A DNA stretch of 12,364 bases from Chloroflexota bacterium (GTDB lineage Bacteria > Chloroflexota > Dehalococcoidia > Lucifugimonadales > JADFKI01). Positions 5,671 through 11,509 of this stretch are shown one piece after another; within the stretch, counting starts at the first letter, position 1; each line of letters opens with the position of its first letter. Made by a program: the position numbers and the translations under genes. The stretch lies in assembly GCA_022565015.1 (NCBI GenBank), contig JADFKI010000083.1:1-12364 (forward strand), in the 5' to 3' direction. Under the pieces are notes generated by a model. It did no database searches, was not told where the DNA came from, and saw only the letters and a list, made by a program, of their open reading frames with translations.

Positions 5671-7475
5671 GGGTTTACGATGTCGCGAGACCTTCCCTGG
5701 ATTCTTCCCCCGATGCGTCGGGGTCGGAATGACGGGGACCGCGTCCGTCGCCCTGTCCGACTCCGATAGCTGAACGCCTGATTGTCACCCTTATCTTTGG
5801 ATATCGTTAGAGTACCGGGGTAGACTATGGGCTCGGACGGAGGTATCGATATGTTTATGACTCCCTTCAAAGACAGACGCCCGGTTTCAGCCCATACCTC
5901 CGCCTGCAACCGGTCCAGCATCTCCTTCAACTGCTCTGCGACGACTGACGGGCTGATGGGGGGCATAGTGTCATAGGTCACCTCACCGTCTGACGGATCG
6001 TCGCTCACCACATCCACGTTTGAGGAGGACGGGGTCAGCGCGCTGGCGAACCACAATGGGGGAGCCTCGTTGAAGCCCCACACGTCACCGGACTGCTGAG
6101 CCATTTCCTGAGACCGCTGTGCTGCTTCCAACAGAGACCGTGTCCGCTCAAGCTCATCGAGATCGTCAGGAGCAAGGGATTCCAACCTGGCCTGGGTGCG
6201 TTCCCTCCGCTCTAGAGCGTCCTTCTCCAGTTTGCTCAACTCATCGGCTGTCAGTCTGCCTCGAACCCAGGCAAGCTCGATTCTCCTGAGCTCTGCTTCC
6301 ACGTCCTCCAGTGCTTCCCGGAGTGGGCCAACTCCCCTTTCCAGATCGTCTTTCCTGGTTCTGAGCTCAGAGATGGTCGACTCAAGGGCTTTGGCGAAGT
6401 TGCGGGGGACGAACATCGAGTCGCATATCCCCGAAAGCAGCGACCACTCCAGATCTTCTGCACGGTACGAGCGAGCCGGACACCTCTCACCTGTCTCGAT
6501 GAAATGCCGGCTTGTTATGGTGTTCGCCGAACACCTGTAGTAGCGTTTTCCGCTGGAATAGCTGCATCGGAATGTCGACCCACACTCTGAACATCGAAGT
6601 CGGTTCTGCAGCGGCCATTTGTCCTTTCGAGGTGGATGAAGATGCTTGTTGGTCCGCCTCAGTCTCTGAGCGCGGTGAAACACCTCCTCATCCACGATGG
6701 GGGGCACTTCGATTCCCAGTCGATGGTGCCCGATGTAAACCTCGTCGCTCAGGACCTGCCAGATCTTGCTCGTGGCCCAGACCTTCCCACCCCTCGGTGC
6801 TCTGATGCCCCTGGCCGCCAACTCCCTCTGGATGGCGTTCATCCCCATACGACCGTCGGTGTAAAGGGAGAACATCAATCTGACAACATCTGCCTGATCG
6901 GTTACCAACACCAGATGCCCGCTCATCTTTTCGTATGCGTATCCATAGGGTGTGGACCCGGAAGGCCATCTCCCCTTGCTCACCAGACGCTGCCGGGTAT
7001 CCTTGGCGTACTCTGACATCCTGTCGCTCTCCCACTCAGCCATCGTGGCCAAAATCGCCAGGAACATGTCAGATATCCCTCGCTGGCGGGTGTCGATGGG
7101 TTCATCCTTGCAGATCAGGGCGACTCCGATCTGTCTCATGTCGTGGATAGCATTGAGAGTCAACCGGGCGTTTCGCATGAAGCGGGAGAGTCTGGTAACC
7201 AGCACCGCGTCTGGTTTGTAGGTTCTAAGGGATCGCATAAGAGACTGAAAACCCTCGCGCTCGTCGTTTCTCCCGGTGCGGCCGGGGTCTGTGAGTTCAC
7301 CTGCGACATGCCATCCCTGAGACTCCGCCCACGATCTGAGAGCTTCGGGTTGGGACTCTATGCTCATCCCGTGTTCTGCCTGATGAGCAGAGCTTACCCT
7401 GGAATAAATGAAGACTCTCATGGGAGGGTTTCGGTCATTATTCGTTGGAAGCTGGAGACCATCTGGTGGGTTCAT
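5667..7475 (-). CDS. Large serine recombinase (recombinase 1)
   Basis: A 602-residue site-specific recombinase of the large serine type, which integrates or excises DNA through a covalent 5'-phosphoserine. The resolvase domain spans about 20-165, with Y-S-R-V-S-S (24-29; Ser28 catalytic), R-L-S-R-F-M-R-N (95-102) and M-A-E-W-E-S-D-R-M. The recombinase domain (about 175-275) shows P-Y-G-Y, L-A-A-R-G-I and V-Y-I-G-H. A zinc ribbon uses C295, C298, C315 and C332. A charged coiled coil (about 365-460) and a variable C-terminus follow. The 7475 start has GGAG ten bases upstream; Met19 (7421), directly before the conserved domain, is the alternative. It appears intact. The last 33 residues (Arg-rich) are encoded by a partial intergenic repeat, which suggests the frame runs out of the element into flanking DNA. 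Its partners and target site are not proven. Confidence 0.93.
   Translation of the reverse strand: MNPPDGLQLPTNNDRNPPMRVFIYSRVSSAHQAEHGMSIESQPEALRSWAESQGWHVAGELTDPGRTGRNDEREGFQSLMRSLRTYKPDAVLVTRLSRFMRNARLTLNAIHDMRQIGVALICKDEPIDTRQRGISDMFLAILATMAEWESDRMSEYAKDTRQRLVSKGRWPSGSTPYGYAYEKMSGHLVLVTDQADVVRLMFSLYTDGRMGMNAIQRELAARGIRAPRGGKVWATSKIWQVLSDEVYIGHHRLGIEVPPIVDEEVFHRAQRLRRTNKHLHPPRKDKWPLQNRLRCSECGSTFRCSYSSGKRYYRCSANTITSRHFIETGERCPARSYRAEDLEWSLLSGICDSMFVPRNFAKALESTISELRTRKDDLERGVGPLREALEDVEAELRRIELAWVRGRLTADELSKLEKDALERRERTQARLESLAPDDLDELERTRSLLEAAQRSQEMAQQSGDVWGFNEAPPLWFASALTPSSSNVDVVSDDPSDGEVTYDTMPPISPSVVAEQLKEMLDRLQAEVWAETGRLSLKGVINISIPPSEPIVYPGTLTISKDKGDNQAFSYRSRTGRRTRSPSFRPRRIGGRIQGRSRDIVNP
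5696..5768 (+). repeat. Partial copy of the hairpin-rich repeat at the recombinase 3' end
   Basis: It reads CCTGGATTCTT, then a hairpin CCCCGA-TGCG-TCGGGG (5708-5723) inside outer arms ATTC/GAAT, GGAATGACG, CGTCGCCCTGTCCGACTCC and GAT. This matches the last third of the repeat units at 1657-2303 and runs into the first bases of the next unit. The match stops near 5768. The first two thirds are missing on the left, where the hemerythrin-like gene ends. The segment encodes the last 33 codons of the minus-strand recombinase. Confidence 0.75.
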
Positions 7476-7550
7476 TTCTATTTAACTCCAAAGGTCATGG
7501 TGGTTAATGTGATACCTACCGTTCATCGAGATGTTAACAAGTCGCTGCTT

Positions 7551-8627
7551 CTATGTTGCCATCGATGACTCGACGGTGCAATGGAGCTCGGTAAACTGAT
7601 ATCTTCCCATAGAAGCATCCATTGCCCGAAGCGATACTGGCTGATTGCGAACGGACGCCCCAATACTTGCTGTGGATGTAATTTGGTGGAAGACCCGTGA
7701 TTGACATCTCAAAGCTGCGGCCATTATCTGCGCTGATCGTGATCCGGTCTGTATATCATTGAATCTTTTATCTCTGTTAAAATCGTCAATGTAGAGATCG
7801 CCGGTTCGACTCCGGTCGGGGTCGCCATGCACAACATCTATTTTCCCCAACGTCAACTTGGTCGAATTGCCGCCTTCATCGTCGTTATCTAGCCATGCCT
7901 TGAATAGAGGCTTGAAGGCTGGTTTGATTGCAAGCGCGACCACCTGTTGCGAGGTAAGGTCAACATGAACACCGTCCAGCATTGTAACTAGAATCTGCCG
8001 TTTCTCTTCCTTCGTGGCATGGTACCAGGCCCCAACGAGACCCTCCACATGGTCCCCCAGGGTGATAACCTCCTCCATCTGGACATCCTTCATCCCTCGC
8101 AGCCTCGCTTCAACAGCCAACAGTTCCCTGCGATAATCATCCTCCGGCATTCCATCTACATAGGCCCGATAAAGTCTGCGCCTTTTCTCTTCCAACGACC
8201 CCTTTTCCCGCAATACCGCTTCCCGTTCCTCTGAAGAGGAAAGGTAGTCCAGTACCAGTGCCCTCCAGCTTTCCGGTAACGTGAGCGACAGAATGATCTG
8301 TTCAACCTGAGCTTCGAAGATATCAGCCCGTACGGTGTGCTTCGTCCCCGTACAGGGGAGACCTCGCCGGGAGACTTCTTCCCTGTAGTAGTCCTTGCCG
8401 GATAGGTGCTGCGCCCATAACTTGGTTCCACATCGGGCACAGAACAGAATTCCTCCTAGCAGATAAGTGCGGTGCCTGGGAGTGTATGTCCAGGGACCGC
8501 GTCTATGTTGACGCTTCACGGCCTGTACGGTCTCGAACAGCTCGTTATCAACGATGGGTTGATGCTTGCCTGGGAGCCTCTTTCCTTTGTAAGTAACATC
8601 ACCGGTGTAGATGGGATTTGAAAGCAT
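7551..8627 (-). CDS. Large serine recombinase 2, C-terminal part (frameshifted)
   Basis: This frame continues the recombinase whose N-terminal part is at 8516-9304. The shared sequence resumes before the ATG at 8627: reading upstream in this frame gives L-S-Q-N-T-S-E-G-A-K-S-T-F, then M-L-S-N-P-I-Y-T-G-D-V, the usual end of the recombinase domain. A zinc-ribbon region follows with C63, C66 and C92; the expected fourth cysteine is Glu in Y-Y-R-E-E. A coiled coil spans about 130-185, and a K-R-Q-I-L-V-T-M-L-D region ends near 225. From about residue 250 on it is no longer recombinase-like: residues 268-281 are the antisense of a tRNA 3' half, and the rest to 7551 looks non-homologous. The natural end of the protein is therefore uncertain. 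Without frame restoration this part is probably not made as a working recombinase. Confidence 0.8.
   Translation of the reverse strand: MLSNPIYTGDVTYKGKRLPGKHQPIVDNELFETVQAVKRQHRRGPWTYTPRHRTYLLGGILFCARCGTKLWAQHLSGKDYYREEVSRRGLPCTGTKHTVRADIFEAQVEQIILSLTLPESWRALVLDYLSSSEEREAVLREKGSLEEKRRRLYRAYVDGMPEDDYRRELLAVEARLRGMKDVQMEEVITLGDHVEGLVGAWYHATKEEKRQILVTMLDGVHVDLTSQQVVALAIKPAFKPLFKAWLDNDDEGGNSTKLTLGKIDVVHGDPDRSRTGDLYIDDFNRDKRFNDIQTGSRSAQIMAAALRCQSRVFHQITSTASIGASVRNQPVSLRAMDASMGRYQFTELHCTVESSMAT
7785..7827 (+). pseudogene. tRNA-Asp 3' half (anticodon GTC to CCA), attachment-site candidate
   Basis: Starting at GTC (7785-7787), the sequence has the spacing of a tRNA: A-A, anticodon-stem 3' strand TGTAG, variable loop AGATC, T-arm GCCGG-TTCGACT-CCGGT (7800-7816), acceptor strand CGGGGTC (7817-7823), discriminator G and an encoded CCA (7825-7827). 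The GTC anticodon and G discriminator fit tRNA-Asp. Upstream there is no acceptor 5' strand (GACCCCG expected) and no D-arm, and the anticodon stem 5' side does not pair. The gene is therefore cut at or near the anticodon. It lies antisense inside the tail of the recombinase 2 frame. Confidence 0.7.
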
Positions 8628-9304
8628 CCCCTCGACTGATGACTTACTCCGATGCTTGAACGTGCTTTTCGCTCCTTCCGATGTGTTCTGGGATAAGCGC
8701 CCGTTGTGTTCAACCAGCTCGCGATCTGCTGACAGGTGTAGTTTCCTGATGAATACATCTCATATGCCTGGCGGACCAGCTTGGATTCATCATGAACGTG
8801 TTCTGCGATTCCGTCAGCGCCTTTTTCGTAGCCAAAGGGCAGCATCCCGTTTAACAACCCACTCTCCGCCCTTCTTCGCTTGGCGTCGGTTATCTTTACC
8901 GACAAGTCCACGCTGTACCACTCGGCTATGACTTCGTTCATGCCTTCGAGAATGACAGCAGCGGGACTTCCCTCCTCGACGGGCTCGGTAACCGAAATGA
9001 CTTTAACCCCTACGTCCTTGAGAAGCTGCTTATATAGGGCCGCATGAGCCCTATTTCTGGCGAAGCGGTCCGATCGAAGAACGAGGACCACATCGAACTT
9101 GCCCAGTTTGGCATCGGATATCATTCGCCTGAAGGCTGGACGGTTGTCGGTCCGAGCCGAGTAGCCGGGGTCAACATACTTTTCAACCAGGTCCCAACCG
9201 TTCTGATCGGCATAACAGCGAGTCTTATCCAGCTGGCCCTCGATACTGTAGCCTTGGACCTGCTCCTCCCTGCTCACCCTTGCATATTGGACTGCTCGCG
9301 TCAT
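8516..9304 (-). CDS. Large serine recombinase 2, N-terminal part (frameshifted)
   Basis: The first about 201 residues are a normal large serine recombinase N-terminus: Y-A-R-V-S (7-11; Ser11 catalytic), V-L-R-S-D-R-F-A-R-N (75-84), I-A-E-W-Y-S-V-D-L, P-F-G-Y-E and I-A-S-W-L-N-T-T-G. After that the frame reads non-family sequence for about 60 residues to a stop at 8516, because one base is missing in the GGG run at 8700-8702. Adding one G restores T-G-R-L-S-Q-N-T in the other frame and joins the two halves without a break. The start overlaps the upstream helix-turn-helix gene as ATGA, with AAGGGGGA just before it, so translation is coupled. As read, this is a broken gene, unless the shift is an assembly error. 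Confidence 0.85.
   Translation of the reverse strand: MTRAVQYARVSREEQVQGYSIEGQLDKTRCYADQNGWDLVEKYVDPGYSARTDNRPAFRRMISDAKLGKFDVVLVLRSDRFARNRAHAALYKQLLKDVGVKVISVTEPVEEGSPAAVILEGMNEVIAEWYSVDLSVKITDAKRRRAESGLLNGMLPFGYEKGADGIAEHVHDESKLVRQAYEMYSSGNYTCQQIASWLNTTGAYPRTHRKERKARSSIGVSHQSRGCFQIPSTPVMLLTKERGSQASINPSLITSCSRPYRP
8700..8702 (-). other. Frameshift site in recombinase 2
   Basis: A GGG run on the minus strand, in the context ACG-GGC-GCT. The family frame switches here by one base; a fourth G restores a continuous reading frame. No canonical slippery heptamer is visible. Confidence 0.75.
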
Positions 9305-9513
9305 TGTCTTCCCCCTTCCCTCGTCGCCTGCACGCGGGGACGTCCTCTCCGAGCCTCATATGACTGCGCCAGGGAATCCACATCCTCTTCCAGCACCACC
9401 CAGCTTCTTCCAATCTTCTGAGCTCGAAGGCGACCTTCACGGATGATCCGACACACTGAGTAGTGGTGGATACCGAGACGTATGGCGACTTCCGATGTGC
9501 TTAGCAATTTCAA
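9301..9513 (-). CDS. Excisionase-like helix-turn-helix protein
   Basis: A 70-residue protein of the MerR-like/excisionase (HTH_17) type: L-L-S-T-S-E-V-A-I-R-L-G-I (3-15), H-Y-S-V-C-R-I-I-R-E-G-R-L (17-29), A-Q-K-I-G-R-S-W-V-V-L-E-E-D-V-D (31-46), then a basic tail. Such proteins bind DNA and can steer the direction of recombination or regulate transcription. No ATG is available in frame after the last upstream stop. Translation probably starts at TTG (9513) with AAAGGA ten bases before it (9524-9529); a second TTG lies two codons later. Its stop overlaps the start of recombinase 2 as ATGA, so the two genes form a coupled pair. A role as recombination directionality factor or as transcription factor cannot be separated here. 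Confidence 0.8.
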   Translation of the reverse strand: MKLLSTSEVAIRLGIHHYSVCRIIREGRLRAQKIGRSWVVLEEDVDSLAQSYEARRGRPRVQATREGGRQ

Positions 9514-9544
9514 TTGGCTGGCATCCTTTAATGTTGGTTAACAA

Positions 9545-9573
9545 ACTATACATTCAGAACAGTCTTCAGTCAA
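9545..9573 (-). promoter_or_regulatory. Strong sigma-70-type promoter for the excisionase-recombinase 2 pair
   Basis: On the minus strand TTGACT (9568-9573) is followed after exactly 17 bases by TATAGT (9545-9550). Transcription would start near 9538, about 25 bases before the TTG start codon. A short palindrome TTGGTTAACAAA (9534-9545) overlaps the expected start point and the edge of the -10 box, a possible operator for autoregulation. Confidence 0.75.
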
Positions 9574-9870
9574 TATGTAAATGGCCTGGATGGAGAGACA
9601 TTTCCGGCAGCCAGGTTATTTGAGAGTCAATAGGTGTCTTTGAGCAGCTCTTGCGACACGGGCAGCAGACATCTTTAATCGAAAATGCGTCTTGAACTAC
9701 CCCCGCAAAACTCTGATTTAATGCGCCTAGACGCGTCCTTGCATCCCCCATTGTCATTTCTGTTACGACTTTGTACCTTGCCTTACAATGTGGCGGTAAG
9801 TCAGCAAGCGAATAAGATTAGGATATGGTCTTGCCACCAGTGACGTGTCACCCCGAAGTTTAGGTCAAGG
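9574..9870. other. Intergenic region upstream of the amidohydrolase
   Basis: No convincing gene; a minus-strand open frame at 9566-9757 has no ribosome-binding site. It contains one arm of an imperfect direct repeat (9689-9716). A possible plus-strand -10 box TACAAT (9784-9789) lies about 85 bases before the amidohydrolase, without a good -35. Confidence 0.4.
9689..9716 (+). repeat. Imperfect direct repeat, left copy
   Basis: It contains CCCCCGCAAAACTCTGA preceded by GTCTTGAACTA. It pairs with 11092-11129, which has CCCCCGCAA twice in tandem and then AAATTCTGA. About 23 of 29 aligned positions match. The pair brackets the amidohydrolase gene. Confidence 0.45.
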
Positions 9871-10998
9871 ATGAGGTTCATGATTATCGACTCACATGCC
9901 TACTGTTTTGAGCCAGCCGATAGTCCGAATGGCTATGCTAGCGTTGAAGAACATCTCAGATGGGTTCAGGCGGGACAGGCAGGGCACTATCAGCCAGCGT
10001 TTCGCCTCCGAGACCTGGCGCCTGCGTCATCTAACAAACTGGCTCTCGAAGGCACAAAAGGCTTGTCATCCCTTCCCGATGTGAACCTGCGTATCGACCA
10101 TGAGGCAGGCCGTGTGGTCTGGACGATCGACGGCGACGATTACACGAAGCACTACTATCCTCCCAATTTGAGAAACTGTGAGTTTACCGCCCAGAGCCTG
10201 ATTGGGGAGATGGACTACGCAGGCGTGGACGTCGCCTTACTTCATACGAACCCAATGCTTGGACGGGACAGTTCCTACTTGGCAGGGTGCGTGCGGGCAT
10301 TTCCTGACCGCCTTCGGTCTATGGCGCCTGTAGACGAGTGGCGCATTCGTGATGACCTGGACACAGTCGTAGAGGAATTGACCACCGCCATAAACGTGCA
10401 TGGTTTGCATGCCATCAAATTCAATCCAAATACATATCTGGTTAGCCCCGAACCGTGGGATGACGGGGTTTACAGACCCTTTTGGGAGGCTGCCACTTCG
10501 CTAAATGTTCCCATATTCTTTTCCATGGGCCCAGGACCAGGTGAGCACAAAGGGGAGTCGTCTTCTGAAGAAGTTGGAGGCTACCTGGACGAATTGAGAA
10601 TTCTCATGCGCTGGATGGAGCGTTATCCAGATGTCATATGCAGCATCACCCATGGCTTCCCGTATCGTGCGTTCTTACAAAAGGGTGGAGTCCGTTTCCC
10701 AGATGCCGTCTGGGAACCGTTCCAGAACCCAAACCTCAGTATTGAGGTCTGCTTCCCCGTTCGAGTGGGCGACATCTTCGACTTCCCCTATAGAGAAATC
10801 TGGCCGACATTGGAGGAAATGGTGGATCGCATAGGTGCCGATCGCCTGATGTGGGGCACGGATATGCCCTTCCAGAATCGGCACTGCACACTCCGTCAGT
10901 CCCGAGACTGGATAGAGAAATACTGTAAATTCCTTGACCGAGAAAAGCTTGATATGATCATGGGCGGGACGGCCGCTCGGATTCTCGGTATTCAATAA
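9871..10998 (+). CDS. Amidohydrolase family protein (amidohydrolase 2 type) with HxY instead of HxH
   Basis: A 375-residue TIM-barrel hydrolase of the amidohydrolase 2 (PF04909-like) group, which includes metal-dependent decarboxylases and hydrolases of organic acids and lactones. Visible landmarks: the N-terminal I-D-S-H-A-Y (6-11), A-I-K-F-N-P after a conserved strand, S-I-T-H-G-F-P-Y with the barrel His, and W-G-T-D-M-P-F with the catalytic Asp. The usual first metal motif is HxH; here it is H9-A-Y11, so one metal ligand is replaced by Tyr. The enzyme may bind metal differently, or the subfamily may use this form by rule. Start: ATG at 9871 or at 9880 (Met4), which has AAGGA eight bases before it and is somewhat better. 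The gene stands alone between mobile-element parts; its substrate is unknown. Confidence 0.85.
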   Translation: MRFMIIDSHAYCFEPADSPNGYASVEEHLRWVQAGQAGHYQPAFRLRDLAPASSNKLALEGTKGLSSLPDVNLRIDHEAGRVVWTIDGDDYTKHYYPPNLRNCEFTAQSLIGEMDYAGVDVALLHTNPMLGRDSSYLAGCVRAFPDRLRSMAPVDEWRIRDDLDTVVEELTTAINVHGLHAIKFNPNTYLVSPEPWDDGVYRPFWEAATSLNVPIFFSMGPGPGEHKGESSSEEVGGYLDELRILMRWMERYPDVICSITHGFPYRAFLQKGGVRFPDAVWEPFQNPNLSIEVCFPVRVGDIFDFPYREIWPTLEEMVDRIGADRLMWGTDMPFQNRHCTLRQSRDWIEKYCKFLDREKLDMIMGGTAARILGIQ

Positions 10999-11025
10999 GA
11001 CTTGAAAACTGGGATCGTCGGAAAG

Positions 11026-11147
11026 GGACCAAAGTGTAGATTTCTAAGCAACTTCGAAGACCCGTATATTTGGCGTTTTCATGTAAGTTCCGTAATGAAT
11101 AACCCCCGCAACCCCCGCAAAAATTCTGAAGCTATACACTTTGGTCC
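11026..11147. repeat. 13-bp inverted repeat pair enclosing tandem CCCCCGCAA
   Basis: GGACCAAAGTGTA (11026-11038) and its exact reverse complement TACACTTTGGTCC (11135-11147) are separated by 96 bases. Weaker similarity continues outside and inside the arms. The enclosed part carries CCCCCGCAA twice in tandem (11103-11120) and no gene. It could be a small non-autonomous element, a recombinase-binding region or a long stem-loop downstream of the amidohydrolase. I see no clear target-site duplication. Confidence 0.55.
11092..11129 (+). repeat. Imperfect direct repeat, right copy
   Basis: The partner of 9689-9716. It differs mainly by a 9-base tandem duplication CCCCCGCAA-CCCCCGCAA before AAATTCTGA. 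It lies inside the 13-bp inverted repeat. Confidence 0.45.
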
Positions 11148-11199
11148 TTCCAATAGGTCACAAATCTCACCATGGAGTAGAGCGGTGACCTTGGGTTAG

Positions 11200-11245
11200 T
11201 TGCCCGGCCAGGATTCGAACCTGGATCAAAGGATTCAAAGTCCTA
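11200..11245 (-). pseudogene. tRNA-Gln (UUG) 3' half
   Basis: Read on the minus strand: anticodon stem AGGA/TCCT with loop CTTTGAA (anticodon TTG, 11236-11238), a 4-base variable loop TGAT, a perfect T-arm CCAGG-TTCGAAT-CCTGG (11208-11224), acceptor strand CCGGGCA (11201-11207) and discriminator A (11200). No CCA is encoded. The expected 5' acceptor strand TGCCCGG and a D-arm are absent upstream: the 33 bases before the anticodon do not pair. It is therefore a tRNA fragment cut near the anticodon arm, as left at one end of an integrated element. Confidence 0.75.
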
Positions 11246-11356
11246 AGCAGCCCATTTCGCCTGGTCTCGTCCTGTATCGCTCTGTATCGATTTATCCCTT
11301 ATCCAAGCCCTCTCGGCAGTTCACGATTCTATCTGGTATCGTTTGATATTAATGCG

Positions 11357-11392
11357 TGCCGACAATTTGGTCGGCAAAATGTCGGCATTTTT
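11357..11392 (+). promoter_or_regulatory. Two mutually exclusive hairpins, attenuator- or terminator-like
   Basis: TGCCGAC (11357-11363) can pair with GTCGGCA at 11370-11376 (loop AATTTG) or with a second GTCGGCA at 11381-11387, which is followed directly by TTTTT (11388-11392). Only the second form looks like a terminator. It lies about 118 bases before the dehydrogenase start but upstream of that gene's putative promoter, so it may instead end transcription coming from the left. Confidence 0.5.
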
Positions 11393-11454
11393 GATGTCGC
11401 ACTTCGATAATAGTGCCGCCCGACAGCCCTATCAACAAGGGGGCAATTTCAATC

Positions 11455-11483
11455 CTGCAATTCGAGTAGAAGCGATGTACAAT
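11455..11483 (+). promoter_or_regulatory. Possible promoter of the dehydrogenase
   Basis: TACAAT (11478-11483) is a good -10 box, 26 bases before the start codon. The only -35 candidate at 17-base spacing is CTGCAA (11455-11460), a weak match. Confidence 0.35.
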
Positions 11484-11509
11484 CCCTAAAAATCCAGGGA
11501 GGCGTATCG

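Noticed and set aside
5751..5790. The missing tRNA-Asp 5' half, suggested by ACGCCTGATTGTCAC
   Set aside because: The 7 bases at the expected 5' end do not pair with CGGGGTC and there is no D-stem; the resemblance is by chance.
8690..8720. Programmed -1 frameshift joining the two halves of recombinase 2
   Set aside because: No X-XXY-YYZ slippery heptamer and no evident downstream stem-loop. A one-base loss in GGG(G) is simpler.
9566..9757. A 63-codon minus-strand open frame upstream of the excisionase gene
   Set aside because: No ribosome-binding site, it runs into the -35 region of the excisionase promoter, and its Cys-containing sequence matches no fold I recognise.
11200..11280. Complete tRNA-Gln gene
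   Set aside because: The sequence 5' of the anticodon has no acceptor strand pairing with CCGGGCA and no D-arm.
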